Source of the DNA: Calamus simplicifolius
Lineage: Eukaryota > Streptophyta > Magnoliopsida > Arecales > Arecaceae
DNA: 64,000 nt
Reading direction: 5' to 3'
Assembly: GCA_900491605.1 (NCBI GenBank)
Contig: UESW01001514.1
Location: 62,001-126,000, forward strand
Shown: positions 1 to 11,063 of the stretch, one piece after another
Layout: every line of letters begins with the position of its first letter
Numbering within the stretch: the first letter of the stretch is position 1
The notes under the pieces: model-generated
The model's database searches: none
Seen by the model: the letters and a program-made list of their open reading frames with translations, nothing else
Told to the model about the DNA's origin: nothing
Translations under genes and position numbers: made by a program

Positions 1-829
1 TTAGGACTCTTCTTTGCATACTTTTCCATATCCTCATCCTCTCTAGTCTTAGGAGTATTCATTATTTGTGGACGTCATGGAGATCAACATGGGATCAACT
101 TGTGATTTTCTGCTAGTGATATATTTGAAAGAAAAAAAAAACTTCAGATTCTTCAATCCTAAATCTTTTCATTCTTCTCTCTGTTTTATATAGCAAAATT
201 CTAGCTTCTTTTAATTTTTGAGCTTGTATAGCAGTGAGCAAATTAGCCGATGCTCGTTCAAAACCAAAAGATCTACTAACACCTTCTTGATCTTAATTCT
301 TTGTTTATCCTCTCTTCATAGTACCCAGAAAGTCTCATATTAGTCAAAGAGATTATCTCAGTACTTGGATACACATTAAATCCAGCATGGCATTCTCTAG
401 TTCACCGGATCTGATAAACATGGTCCAGGAGAGTGGGAAGGAAAGAGAAATTCGTATATAAGATTGAAACACTGATCGAATTGAAAAAGGAGCAATCGAG
501 GGAAAAACCCTAGCGAATCCCGCCTTCCCTAAAACCCCATAGAAGAACGCAATTTCCAAGCACAGAGAAATAGAGGAGGGAGATTGCGGTTGGATGGGAA
601 TCAAGAAGAATTACCCTCGTCCGCCGACAGCAGAAACCAACATCCGATGCCTCCTCCTCTAGAAACCTTCTGTGTGATTTGTAGGAATCCAGCCCCAAAT
701 CTATGAGGAATCCCAAGCGCAAGAGAAGAGAGTTAAAAGGAGAGCACGGGGAGAGGGATAAAGAGAGGATTCAATCGATTCTTACCATGGTTTGGAGGCA
801 AGCTGCGAGCTCCGAGGGCGTGGACAGAA
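1..829. other. Unassigned leading region, possibly CACTA interior or captured sequence
   Basis: No conserved protein domain is visible on either strand. Read on the minus strand, the stretch from about 830 down to 350 looks like the start of a plant transcription unit: a GC-rich leader, an ATG followed by a GT donor-like sequence (near 785-800), then CT-rich sequence. It lies directly inside the CACTA terminal region, so it may be the first exon/intron of a transposon gene or a captured host leader. This is inference only; the short open frames have no recognisable match. Confidence 0.3.
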
Positions 830-1545
830 AACCGCTTTCCGCGAGTAAGAAAGCTTTACTCCGTCGCTAAACCTCAGCGTGATAAAAAAAAGTTTAGCGA
901 TGGAAAAATTCCGTCGTTAAACCTCAGACGTGATAAAAAAAAAGTTTAGCGAACAAAAAATTTCGTCGCTAAACCCCATAAAAAAACTAAAAGCTTAGCG
1001 ATGGAAAAATTTCTGTCGCTAAAACCCAAGCATAAAAAAGAGAGCAAGAATCGAAAGTTAGGGACCGAACTTTTTCCGTCGCTAAATTTGAATAAAAAAT
1101 ATTTAAACTTAACTTTCCATCGCTAAAAGTAGGGGTTTCGTCGCTAAATTTAGATAAAAAATATTTAAACTTAACGACAGAACATTTTCATCACTAAAAG
1201 TAGGGTAAAAAAATAAAATTTAGTGATGAAACTTTTTATCGCTAATCCATCACTAACGTTAGTGACAAAAAATTTTCATCGCTAATCTGTCGCTAAAATC
1301 AGGTTAAAAAAAAAACTTAGTGACGAAAATATTCCATCGCTAATCCAACGCTAAAGATAGTGATGAAAATTTCATCTCGCTAATTTAACGCTAAATATTT
1401 TTGTTAGCGACGGAAACATGTCCGTCGCTAAAATAATATATTTCTATTACTTTCGCTCGCTGATCCGTCGCTGATCCGAAGCTATTTGCTACGAATGTAG
1501 ATCTGTCGCTAAATTCTGTCGCTATTCCATTCTTTTCTTGTAGTG
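830..1545 (-). mobile_element. CACTA (En/Spm) transposon terminal region
   Basis: The right edge ends in CTTGTAGTG (1537-1545), the reverse complement of the CACTACAAG terminus typical of plant CACTA elements. The adjacent 700 bases are packed with degenerate direct and inverted copies of a GTCGCTAAA/TTTAGCGAC unit, roughly every 30-60 bases. Such subterminal arrays bind the element's DNA-binding protein in characterised CACTA elements. The matching opposite terminus is not in the window, so the element's full extent is unknown and it continues left at least to here. Confidence 0.8.
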
Positions 1546-1615
1546 TACCAAGGCTCTCTCTCGTCCTTGCCATCGGTTCTTAATTGACAAATTGATGCTT
1601 CTCGATCGTCAAGCA

Positions 1616-2200
1616 TCAATATAAGGGAGGATGTTAGTAGAATTAACAGCTGGTCAACAGAGCAGAAATAGTAGATTTCAAGGCTGATTTAGTGCGCAGA
1701 AATGGTAGATTTCAAGGCTGATTTAGTATGCAAAAATTGTAAATTTCAAGGTTGATTTGGCGAGCCAAAGGGATCATTCAAGCGAAAGTTTTGAATTTGA
1801 ATTTTAAAATTCAAATTGGCCAACTAAAGCTACATCAAGGGAAGAGCTTTTTAGGCAGAAAATCAACTCATCATTGTCATAAGTGTGGAGTATATTGTAT
1901 ATAGAAGAGTATATTGTATATATGCATAGAATTGATAGGCGTTTATTTTTACCTTACATAATCATCATGTGTAATGGCTGATTTTCAACCTTGTAATTAG
2001 TCCGATAACTTTATATAAAGTGAGCAACTTTATAAGGAGGGTATTGAGAACAAAACCTAAATTTGATATTCAAGACAGTAAGATCTTCTATACCTTTGCA
2101 ATTTGATAAAATCATGCGAGATAAAATAATTCGATGGTCACTGATTAAATGGGTTTTAAAAGATAACTAAATTAGTCTGATTATCTTTTGTAGCTTTGCT
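1616..2200 (+). mobile_element. Probable LTR-retrotransposon 3' end: polypurine tract plus LTR start
   Basis: A purine-rich AAGGGAGGA (1621-1629) followed immediately by TGTTAG has the form of a plant polypurine tract joined to a 3' LTR start. A TATATAAAG box lies near 2011-2019, where a U3/R promoter would be. The right end, partner LTR and target duplication could not be placed, so the end given is approximate. The 70 bases upstream would be the last of the internal region, cut off by the CACTA terminus at 1545. Confidence 0.4.
1662..1760. repeat. Three tandem copies of a ~36-bp unit
   Basis: The core GTAGATTTCAAGGCTGATTT occurs at about 1670 and 1706, and a diverged copy (GTAAATTTCAAGGTTGATTT) at about 1739. 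The spacing is about 34-36 bases. The repeat sits in the U3-like part of the presumed LTR upstream of its TATA box, where tandem enhancer-type repeats are common. Confidence 0.75.
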
Positions 2201-2475
2201 TGAAGGTCAACTTAGTGTCGAAAATGTTATGGTTCCATTGGGTCTTACCTTTGAGGCCACTATATTATTATTATTATTATTTTATCACTCCAAACAAGGA
2301 CTTCTCTGTCTTCTTTCACAACGTTTTCTTCACCTTAGATTCTTTGTAATTCCTACTCTCAAGGTAGGAGAAGCCGCTAAAAACTCGGTCGCCTGTTTGA
2401 CTGAACGAGGTGAGAATAAGATAATCACACTATAACTACGTGATTTGATTGCACTTGGTACGGCCACCTGGGACG
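2201..2475. other. No feature recognised
   Basis: A short stretch between the presumed LTR and the gypsy insertion. The longest plus-strand frame (2196-2435) is leucine-rich, low complexity and has no recognisable domain. I see nothing to annotate. Confidence 0.5.
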
Positions 2476-2480
2476 GGAGC

Positions 2481-3378
2481 TGTCACCGGGTTATTCTTTT
2501 CTATTTTGCAACCACGATGATGGCGTTAAGGATTTCTTCCTAACCAATCTATACCCGTTTTTCATAAAGCACAAACAATCAACACATCACAAAGACGAGG
2601 TTTATAGGGGAAAACCTTCCCAAGGACAAAGCCCCCAACCAAAGTATAATATATATAACTTTGGATTACAAGATATAGCCCGATTCGGCTAGCACTCCTC
2701 ACGTCCCTAACAAGAGCTCTCAAGTGCCCCAAACCCTGACTTTCCCTTGCACCTCTTGTACAAAGATCTTGCTCGTCTCATCGCGTGACGCTCGGGTCTT
2801 GCACCCTCTTAGCGCGCACGACTTCGCACCTTGCAGATGCGTTGGCTTGCCAGATGACTCACGTTTGAGCCACCTTGTCGTGAGGTACGACTACACACCC
2901 GTCTGGTGTGCACGGCTTGCGCACCCTCCTGGTGCGCACGGCTCCGCACCGAGAGCCCTCTTGGTGCAAAGCGGGAGGCAGAGGAGATAACAATGGACAA
3001 TGCAAGAATCCACAATGGAAACCAGCCCACTGGATTGTTCTCGCTCACCCTCCCCCTCAATATTCCTCCGCAGCGACCATTAGAATGCCACCCCAGGGTT
3101 TCTTGGGAAACGAGTCACCTTGCGCACCTTCAGCACGGCCATCCTTGGCTAACAAGTCCGCTCGCGCGCCCTCGCTTGGGCCTAAGCGCTCCCGCCTAGA
3201 CCTGCATGCTGCAGTGCTATCTAGCCTACCTGTCTACACGCGCCGTGCGTGCCAGGCAGCCGATCTGCGTGCCCCGCGTGCACCATGTCACCGCTCCTAC
3301 CTGTCTGCACGCGCCGCACGTGCCAGGCAACCGACCTACGCGCCCCGCGCGCACCATGTCACCGCTGGGATGGTGACA
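2481..3378 (-). repeat. Gypsy 3' LTR (left copy)
   Basis: Runs from TGTCACCGGG to ATGGTGACA and matches 7973-8861 over its whole length. It includes a long GC-rich section with short GTGCACG/CGCACC-type repeats. The plus-strand frames here (for example 2908-3441) are shadows of this composition, not genes. Confidence 0.93.
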
Positions 3379-3392
3379 TACCTCCCGCCGCC
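3379..3392 (-). other. Polypurine tract of gypsy element
   Basis: The plus strand reads TACCTCCCGCCGCC; on the element's strand this is an uninterrupted purine-rich GGCGGCGGGAGG ending at the 3' LTR boundary. It is the expected primer for plus-strand DNA synthesis. Confidence 0.8.
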
Positions 3393-4527
3393 TGAGAACT
3401 CGACGCCCTCGTCGAGCGGTGCCGGAGGTAGTCCATTATGATGTCCTCAAATTGCCAAAGTGTTGGGCTATGCTCCCAAGTGGCATCTGACTCATCTTCA
3501 CCCTCCCAATGGATCAGGAAGTCTGTGCGCCGGTTTAGCTTGCTCTCGCCTACCACGCGATGATCCAGCACCCGATGGATTTTCTTAGAGAATTCCATCC
3601 TGATCAAAGGAGGAGCTCTCTGCCCTGGGTCCTCATCTTCATAGTAAGGCTTGAGGAAACTTACATGAAAAGTTGGGTGAATCTTCAGTCTCTCTGGAAG
3701 AGCCAACCGATATGCCACACTGCCAATCCGTTCGGTCACCACAAATGGTCCATCATACCGCTGGATCAGCACCTTGTGATATCGTTGATTCGTCAACTTC
3801 TTCCAAATCTGAGGAGTCAGCTTCAACAACACTTTGTCTCCCACTTGGAACTCACGCGGACGCCTATTCCTGTCAGCATATTTCTTCATCCGGCGTCGTG
3901 CCTTCTCAAGGCTCTCTTGCGCTGCCTCGAGGAGCTCCGTTTTGTCCCGTGCCCACCTATATGCAACGGGACATTCCCCTTGGTCATTCCTTTGTGCTAC
4001 CTCCAGTGGATTCATGGGCTGAAATCCCATGCACAATTCGGCTGGACTATGGCCGGTTGAGGAAGACCGATGCAGGTTGTACGAATATTGAGCAGTGTCG
4101 AGAAGGTCTACCCAATTTCTTTGGCTCGCTGTGACAAAGTGCCTTAGAAATTCCTCCAGTAAGGCATTGACCCTCTCTGTCTGACCATCCGTCTGAGGAT
4201 GATTTGCCGTGGAAAATTTCAACTCCGACCCCATCAGCTAAAATACGGTCGTCCAGAACTTCCCTGTGAACCGAGCATCCTGATCACTAATGATATCACC
4301 CGGGAGCCCGAACACCTTAATTATGTTCCGGAAGAATAAATGGCTGCTGTTTCTGCTGGACATGGGTGGGGCGCTGGGATGAAGACTGCATACTTTGAGA
4401 AACGATCCACTACCACAAGTACCGTTCTCATTCCTTCCACCTCAGGAAACCCCGTAATAAAATCCATGGAAACCGATGCCCAAGGTTTCTCTGGAACGGG
4501 TAAAGGTTGCAGTAATCCAGCCTATTT
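3382..4527 (-). pseudogene. Gypsy integrase core and chromodomain (broken)
   Basis: The integrase core can be followed on the minus strand in pieces. A VSMDFI segment (first acidic residue) lies near 4450 and a DQDARFTGKFW segment near 4270. The HPQTDGQTERVNALLEEF segment with the catalytic Glu lies near 4190. Stops near 4515 and 4230 and a frameshift near 4345 separate them. Downstream (4234 to 3382) is one open frame with a GPFVV/HPTFHVSFLKPY segment followed by a chromodomain-like module (FLIHWEG, ATWE). Chromodomains of this group steer integration toward particular chromatin. No functional integrase can be made from this copy. Confidence 0.88.
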
Positions 4528-6513
4528 TTACCTTTCAGTTTTGTCCAACTGACACACCATACAAGTCCAGACATGGAACTCCACATCTTCACGCATCTTG
4601 GGCCAATAGTATGATCGGCTCAGGAGGGCTGTCATTCGTTCCTCTCCTGGGTGGCCAGCCAAATTTGAGTCATGGATCTCGCAGATGATCTCCTGCCATA
4701 GTCCTCCGCCTGCCGGAATGTATAATCTTCGCCCAAGTGCATAAATAAGTCCCTCTTCACACCAGAATCTCTTGGACTCACCCGCCTCAATCTCTTGGCG
4801 CAACTTCACATATGCCGAATCTGTGTCTGTCTGTGCCCGAATGCGTTGAACCAAATCACCTTGCAAAATAGTCAAGGCCGTCGCATAGGCCTGCACATCC
4901 CTGCGACTGAGTGCATCCGCCACCTGATTGAGTCTTCCCGGACGATGTTGCCAAGTGAAATCAAACTCCGCAAGGTACTCTTGCCATCGCGCTTGCTTTG
5001 GAGTCAACTTGTGCTGAGTGGTAAAGTACGTGTTGGCCACATTATCTGTCACCACAGTGAATTTTGTCCCAAGAAGATAATGCCTCCAATGTTCCAAACA
5101 ATGAATAACTGAATTCATCTCCTTCTCATGAGCTAAATATCGCACATCTGCGTCTTTCAGCTTTCTGCTCTCATATGCCACTGGGTGTCCTTCCTGCATT
5201 AGAATACCACCAATTGCCCAATTTGAAGCATCCGTCATCACTTCGAATGCTTTGCTGAAGTCAGGGAGTGCTAGAACTGGTTTAGCTGCCATAGCTTGCT
5301 TCAGATCTTCAAATGACTTTTGACACTCAGTCGTCCACTCCCATGTGCTCTCCTTCTTCAGCATATTAGTAAGGGTTCTTGCGCACCGCGAATAACCCGC
5401 AATAAAGCGACGGTAGTAATTCGCTAATCCCAGAAATGCACGCAGATTAGTAATCCCTCCAGGAACCGGCCACTCCACTATAGCTTTCACCTTGTCCTGG
5501 TCCATCCTAATCCGTCCCTTGCTGATATAATGCCCCAAAAATTTTATCTCCTTTGTTGCGAATGTGCACTTCTCCTTCTTGACGAATAGCTGATTCTTTC
5601 TGAGTGTCTCCAAAACTTGTTGCAGATGAGACACATGCTCCTCCATGGTGTTGCTATAGATCACAATATCATCTAGATAAACTACCACGAAGTGATCCAG
5701 AAAAGGATACAGCACATTATTCATCAAATTGCAAAAGGTTGCTGGCGCGTTTGTTAGGCCAAACGGCATCACCCTGAACTCGAATGAACCATATCGCGTC
5801 ACACATGTGGTCTTTGGCTCATCCCCTTCAGCAATTCGGACTTGCCAATATCCCGATCGCAAGTCCAACTTGGAGAAGACCGCAGCACTGGCTAACCTAT
5901 CGAACAAGTCACTGGCATTTGGGATCGGATACTTGTTCTTGATAGTCACTTTGTTTAGCGCTCGGTAATCCACACACATTCTCAAACTTCCATCTGTCTT
6001 CTTTTGGAAAAGGACTGGTGCACCATATGGGGCTTTGGATGGCTGAATCAGTCCTGCATCCAGAAGTTCATCAAGCTGTTTCCTTAGCTCCGCAAGCTCA
6101 GCAGGGGCCATTCGATATGGAACCCGTGCAGGAGGTCTAGCCCCTGGCTCAAGTTCTATACGATGGTCTATGACTCGTTGAGGAGGTAAAGCCTTTGGTA
6201 ACTGCTCTGGCATAACATCCTTAAACTCTTGCAACAACTCCTTGACCTGATTCGGAGCAATGCTTGCATCCTCTTGCTGAACTTCAACCATGGCCGCTAA
6301 GTAAGTGGGTTGCCCACGCCGCAGCCCTTTGTTCATCTGCTTAGCCGACGCCATCTCTGCCTTCCCCTTCTCCACCGATTGTGAAACTTGAACAGCTTGC
6401 ACGAAACATGGAGACGCCTCGTCTCCAATCATGATCCCTCTCAGATGAGGAATCAAAGTGGCCTTTGCAAGAATGAAGAAGTCCATCCCCAAGATGAAAT
6501 TAAAATCATCCAA
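4528..6513 (-). pseudogene. Gypsy pol: protease tail, reverse transcriptase, RNase H, integrase zinc-binding region
   Basis: An open frame of 661 codons. It starts in the end of the protease (FILGMDFF), then has a reverse transcriptase with the catalytic YLDDIVIYS motif and the upstream MPFGLTNAP segment. RNase H follows (TDASNWAIGG, YLAHEKEM, then the VADALSRR end). The integrase zinc-binding segment is H-x3-H...C-x2-C-like (AGHPGEERM, CMVCQL). It stops just before the integrase core. The catalytic YxDD is intact, but the frame is separated from gag/protease by a frameshift near 6500 and from the integrase core by stops, so it is a remnant of a once continuous gag-pol. Confidence 0.92.
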
Positions 6514-7936
6514 TCAACAACCATTAAAGAACATTTTCCCGACCATGCCCCAAGCTCCACATTAGCTTCGGCCATACCATGCACCAGAGATATGCCTGAA
6601 TTAACAGCTTTCAACTTGCTGCTGCTGGTCATATTCTGAAGTCCCAACCGCTCTGCTTCTGGCTTTGCAATAAAATTATTGGTTGCTCTAGTATCCAGCA
6701 TTGGGCGCACATCCTTACTATTCACCCGCGCTTGCACATACATCAAGCTTCTGGTGTTCGATGAGACCTTCTCCATAGATATAGAATTAAGTAGTTGAAG
6801 AGGTGTCATTTGGGAAGGACCAGCTTCTCCTTGGCTCCCTCCATTGCCAAACTCCTTAGCGATGAGTGCATTGATAGCTTCGCGCTTCGGGCATTCTCGA
6901 GCTAAATGTGGGCCGCTGCAGATGTAGCAGCCCCACCTTGGCTGTTGTGGTTGCTGTGTCACTCCTTGTGGCACAACTGCCTTACGATCACCAGTCTTCT
7001 TTTGATCGGCAGCTTTCTTTTGCTGAAACTTCTTCTTACCCCCTCGGGTTTTTGGAGGTAAGGCCTCCTGGCGCTTGCCTTTCTCCTTGGCATTGCCTCC
7101 CGAGTTGATCCCGCGGAAATCCACCAATGACTCTGCAGCTGCAATGGCCGAAGGGATGTCCTTCACTCCCTTCCGTCGAAGCTCGGCCTGGGCCCATCCT
7201 TGCAGCCCAGAAAGAAAGTTGAACAACTTATCTTCCTCTGTCATGTTGGAAATATCGAGTAGCAGAGTTGAGAAATCCTTGACATACTCTCTGATACTCC
7301 CAGATTGCCGTAGCTTCCTTAGATTTTCCCTAGCAACCCAACTTGTGTTGCTGGGAAGGAATTGCTCCCTCAATTCCTTCTTGAAGAGTCCCCACGTCTC
7401 GATCTTGGGTCGCCCAGCGATGGTGTCCTCGGCAGTCCTGGTTCTCCACCATAGCTTGGCATCTCCTTCCAAGAACATTGAGGCTCGATCCACCTGATCG
7501 CGCTCAGGGACCTTCGCTACTCGGAAGTAGGCTTCCAAATCCCAAAGGAAGTTCTCTACCTTTTTGCATTTCGGCTTCCTTCAAAACACTTTGGATCACG
7601 GATTCCTGACTTCGACCCGAGTGCATCGCCAATCACAATTGATGGTGAGGTAGGGATGATCTGCCTCAGACGCATCACTTCCTCCTCCAATGCTCGCGAT
7701 CGAGTCTCCAGACGTTCCTCCATGGCCACATCTGACCTTTGTTGTTGCAGCTGCATATGCTCGAGGTTGCTTATCAGCTCTTCATGCGCTTGGAGTAGGT
7801 TGGAATGTGACGTCTGCATTGCCGCCAAACGCTCCTCTAACTCCGCGCACTGCGCCACCAAATCAGCCACGGTCACATTGCCTGGATCTCCCATCATGCC
7901 TTCCAGTCGTGTCACGCGCTCTGGCACAGTCACCAT
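6453..7936 (-). pseudogene. Gypsy gag, zinc knuckle and protease (frameshifted)
   Basis: The probable gag start is the Met of MVTVPERV at 7936, just inside the primer site. An N-terminal coiled-coil segment (ELEERLAAMQ...) is followed by a frameshift around 7540-7570. The retrotransposon gag domain (WWRTR, FLSGLQGWAQAELRR) then continues in a second frame. A CCHC zinc knuckle (CYICSGPHLARECP) lies near 6900. The protease follows, but its active-site loop reads LDTRATNNF, with Arg where this family has Gly, which would be expected to abolish activity. A further frameshift near 6500 precedes reverse transcriptase. Confidence 0.88.
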
Positions 7937-7955
7937 CTTTGCTTGTGAACTAACC

Positions 7956-7969
7956 GGGCTCTGATACCA
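7956..7969 (-). other. tRNA-Met primer binding site of gypsy element
   Basis: On the element's strand the sequence reads TGGTATCAGAGCC, two to three bases inside the 5' LTR. This is the standard plant retrotransposon site complementary to the 3' end of initiator tRNA-Met. It is not a tRNA gene. Confidence 0.9.
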
Positions 7970-7972
7970 ACT

Positions 7973-8861
7973 TGTCATCGGGTTGTTCTTTTCTATTTCG
8001 CAACCACGATGATGGCGTTAAGGATTTCTCCCTAACCAGCCTATACCCATTTTTCACAAAGCACAGACAATCAACACATCACAAAGACGAGGTTTACAGG
8101 GGAAAACCTTCCCAAGGACAAAGCCCCCAACCAAAGTATAATATATATAACTCTGGATTACAAGATATAGTCCGATTCGGCTAGCACTCCTCACGTCCCT
8201 AACAAGAGCTCTCAAGTGCCCCAAACCCTGACTTTCCCTTGCACCTCTTGTACAAAGATCTTGCTCGTCTCGTCACGTGATGCTCGGGTCTTGCACCCTC
8301 CTAGTGTGCACGACTTCGCACCTTGCAGATGCGTTGGCTTGCCAGATGACTCATGCTTGAGCCATCTTGTCGTGAGGCACGACTACACACCCGCCTGGTG
8401 CTTGCGCACCCTCCTGGCGTGCACGGCTCCGCACCGAGAGCCCTCCTGGTGCGGAGCGGGAGGCAGAGGAGACAACAATGGACACTGCAAGAATCCACAA
8501 TGGAAACCAGCCCACTGAATTGTTCTCGCTCACCCTCCCCCTCAATATTCCTCCGCAGCGACCATTAGAATGCCACCCCGGGGTTTCTTGGGAAACGAGT
8601 CATCTTGCGCACCTTCAGCACGGCCATCCTTGGCTAACAAGTCCGCCCGTGCGCCCTCGCTTGGGCCTAAGCGCTCCTGCCTGGACCTGCATGCTGCAGT
8701 GCTATCTAGCCTACCTGTCTACACGCGCCGCACGTGCCAGGCAGCCAACCTGCGTGCCCCGCGCACCATGTCATTGCTCCTATCTGTCTGCACGTGCCAC
8801 GTGTGCCAGACAGCCGACCTGCACGTCCCGCGCGCACCATGTCACCGCTGGGACGGTGACA
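7973..8861 (-). repeat. Gypsy 5' LTR (right copy)
   Basis: Full-length partner of 2481-3378. In the first ~135 aligned bases every difference I counted is a transition (C/T or A/G). It ends 749 bases upstream of the aspartic proteinase start codon, so its outer edge abuts that gene's promoter region. Confidence 0.93.
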
Positions 8862-8866
8862 GGAGC

Positions 8867-9344
8867 CATGCTAGCTAATCTTATCACACTTCGCCTGAAG
8901 TTCTTAAATAATACTTAGTTTAGAAGATGGAGGAAGGTGAAACAACCCATGTGATGCCATCAATGATTCCGAGCCCCAAGCTGCAGGTCTCACGGCAGAG
9001 GAATCGTTGCCTTCCTCCGCCATCAGCCCCGCTCGAACTCGGCCCCACTGTTGCCCAGCGGGGGAGAAACCAGGACGCCCCGGGCCCAACCTCGGTCACG
9101 AACGTCCCAACGATTCTTTCGTGCCACAGGAACCCCACGAGTCCACCGACAAGTTATCCGCTGTCATACCAATGTCTCTCCTCCAATCTATATACTAATA
9201 ACTTCAATATCCCATATATATTCCCGTTATCCCCGAGTCCCACAGAGCCTCCAATCTATATACTAATAACTTCAATATCCCATATATATATTCCCGTTAT
9301 CCCCGCGTCCCACTCTCTGTCCATCCGCATCGACGTGCCGTCAG
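8867..9344 (+). promoter_or_regulatory. Promoter and 5' leader region of the aspartic proteinase gene
   Basis: The region between the gypsy LTR and the first coding exon has no open frame of interest. It contains two tandem copies of a 68-bp unit, each with CCAAT and TATATACT. A C-rich stretch ends in CGTCAG followed by GTGAGC, a strong splice donor at 9345. The transcription start cannot be fixed from sequence. Confidence 0.5.
9182..9317 (+). repeat. Tandem duplication (68-bp unit, two copies) in the proteinase promoter
   Basis: TCCAATCTATATACTAATAA starts at 9182 and again at 9250. The copies are nearly identical through GTTATCCCCG; the second has two extra TA bases in its CATATATA run. 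Each copy carries a CCAAT box and a TATA-like motif, so the core promoter may be doubled. Confidence 0.9.
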
Positions 9345-9597
9345 GTGAGCTGAAGCCGGGCCCCCTGAACGCTATTTTCGGCCTCTACTCCTCTCCTCAT
9401 CCTCTACTCCTCTCCTCATCCCCCTTCTTATCCCCCCACCGTTACCAATTCAGACCATCCCCATCCCCCATTCCTTATTCCTCTCATCGGTATGGCGGCA
9501 TTCGTTACCATCCTTCTCTCTCTCTCTTTTTTTTAATTGTTTTCTTGATTCTTGTACTGGTTTCTTTTAGAAGTTTATCATTTTTTTAAACTTGCAG
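9345..9597 (+). other. Probable 5' UTR intron of the aspartic proteinase gene
   Basis: A GTGAGC donor at 9345 and a pyrimidine-rich tract ending CTTGCAG at 9597 bracket a CT-rich 253-bp stretch. The acceptor leaves 13 bases before the start codon at 9611. A second possible donor (CGGTATGG, near 9489) cannot be excluded. Leader introns are common in plant genes of this type. Confidence 0.5.
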
Positions 9598-9610
9598 GCA
9601 GGTCTCGTCC

Positions 9611-11030
9611 ATGGGAACCAGGGGCTGCGCCGTGACGGTGCTCTCGATCCTCTTGTTATCTTTGGCGTTTTCGGTCTCGGCCGATGGCGTGTTCCGGATC
9701 GGCCTCAAGAAGAGGGCGCTGGACAAGAACGGCCGGCTAGCGGCCCGGCTGGCGGTCAGGGAGGAGGAGGCGGCAGTGCTGGCCGCTCGGAAATATGGGT
9801 ATTTTGAGCCGGGGCCGGTTGGACCGGGGGACGAGGGCGACGTCGTCGCCCTCAAGAACTACATGAACGCCCAGTACTTTGGCGAGATCGGGCTCGGCTC
9901 GCCGCCGCAGAACTTCACGGTGATCTTCGACACCGGTAGCTCCAACCTCTGGGTTCCCTCGTCCAAGTGCTACTTCTCGGTGAGCAATCTTTTGTTTGGT
10001 TGTCGCAATGCTGGTGACATCGTTCCTTTAAAAAATGAGCTTTTTATTTCAGTCGATCTTTTTCTAATTCTCTTAAATCAATAATATATGCAGGTTGCTT
10101 GCTATTTTCATCCCAAATACAAATCCAGCCTATCAAGCACCTATCAGAAGAATGGTTTGCCTCTCCTTCCTTATAGTATTATTCTTTTTGATTAAATGTT
10201 TAATCATTGGCTGGTTAGGAGTTATACTCACTGATTGCTTTCTAATACATTAGTGTTTGCGTATTAAAAACACAATCACCGTCAAACTTTTAAGATTGCT
10301 GTATAGGCTGTAGTTTGCTTTCCGTAAAGTTGGTTAGATATTTTTTGGTTCAATTATAGGAAAAAGGCACATTAAAAAGGAAACAAAGTAGCTGTCAGGT
10401 CTCATCCGAGTTGCTTTCAGTTTAAAGTGGTCAATTTCAGTTGGATTAACTGAAACCAACCGACATCTGGTCGAAACCACTTAATTCCCAACATTGGGTG
10501 TCATTTGGACTTGCTTCAGTGAAAACAAATCCGTCTTGCTTGTAACTTTTAACCATGGAAAATAATTAACCTTTCTTTTTAAGCTCAACATCCAAAGCCT
10601 TATAAACCTTTTCAAGATACCTTAATATCGTGAAAAATAGTCCTGAAGACTTCAGATATCACTAGCAAGCAAGATCTCCATGCTGAACTTAAGAAAATGT
10701 GGAAAATGCTCTAAACTGAGCTGTACAAGAGCTTCAATAATTTTCTTTCCGATAGATTTCATCTGACAACTATACATCCTTGCTGCCAAATTTACAGACC
10801 TCATTCCAGATTGGGATGTTTGATCAAGGACATGATTATTAGATGTTTAGTTTGGATGGTAGGCACATAAGTTTCCAGCATTAACCCACAAATATGGAAC
10901 TTGTAGATGGAATACAAATGTAATGAAATAGTCCTGTGCCTAAGTATTAATTCTAGATGTTTAACAGAAAGTTAATTGGAACAGACCAAAGTATTCTAAG
11001 TTCAACACATTAAGATGACCTATTGTCTCT

Positions 11031-11063
<33 letters not shown>

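Larger units (their letters stand above)
2476..8866 (-). mobile_element. Ty3/gypsy LTR retrotransposon with chromodomain (degenerate)
   Basis: Two LTRs (898 and 889 bp) begin TGTCA and end TGACA and are flanked by a perfect 5-bp target duplication, GGAGC, at 2476-2480 and 8862-8866. A primer site complementary to initiator tRNA-Met and a GGCGGCGGGAGG polypurine tract fix the orientation as minus. Gag, protease, reverse transcriptase, RNase H, integrase and a C-terminal chromodomain appear in the gypsy order, so it belongs to the chromovirus branch; the exact clade is not assigned. Several frameshifts and stops mean it cannot encode a full polyprotein. The first 135 bases of the LTRs differ at about nine positions, so the insertion is not recent. 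Confidence 0.95.

Noticed and set aside
830..1545. CRISPR-like array of GTCGCTAAA repeats
   Set aside because: Repeats are short, degenerate and in both orientations, in a eukaryotic genome, beside a CACTA terminus; these are transposon subterminal repeats.
2908..3441. 177-codon plus-strand frame
   Set aside because: Lies in the gypsy LTR and runs into the interior; the same sequence occurs in the other LTR with different frame breaks. Shadow of GC-rich LTR composition.
3560..4134. Plus-strand frames of 150-166 codons
   Set aside because: Antisense to the gypsy integrase/chromodomain coding sequence, which is clearly recognisable on the minus strand.
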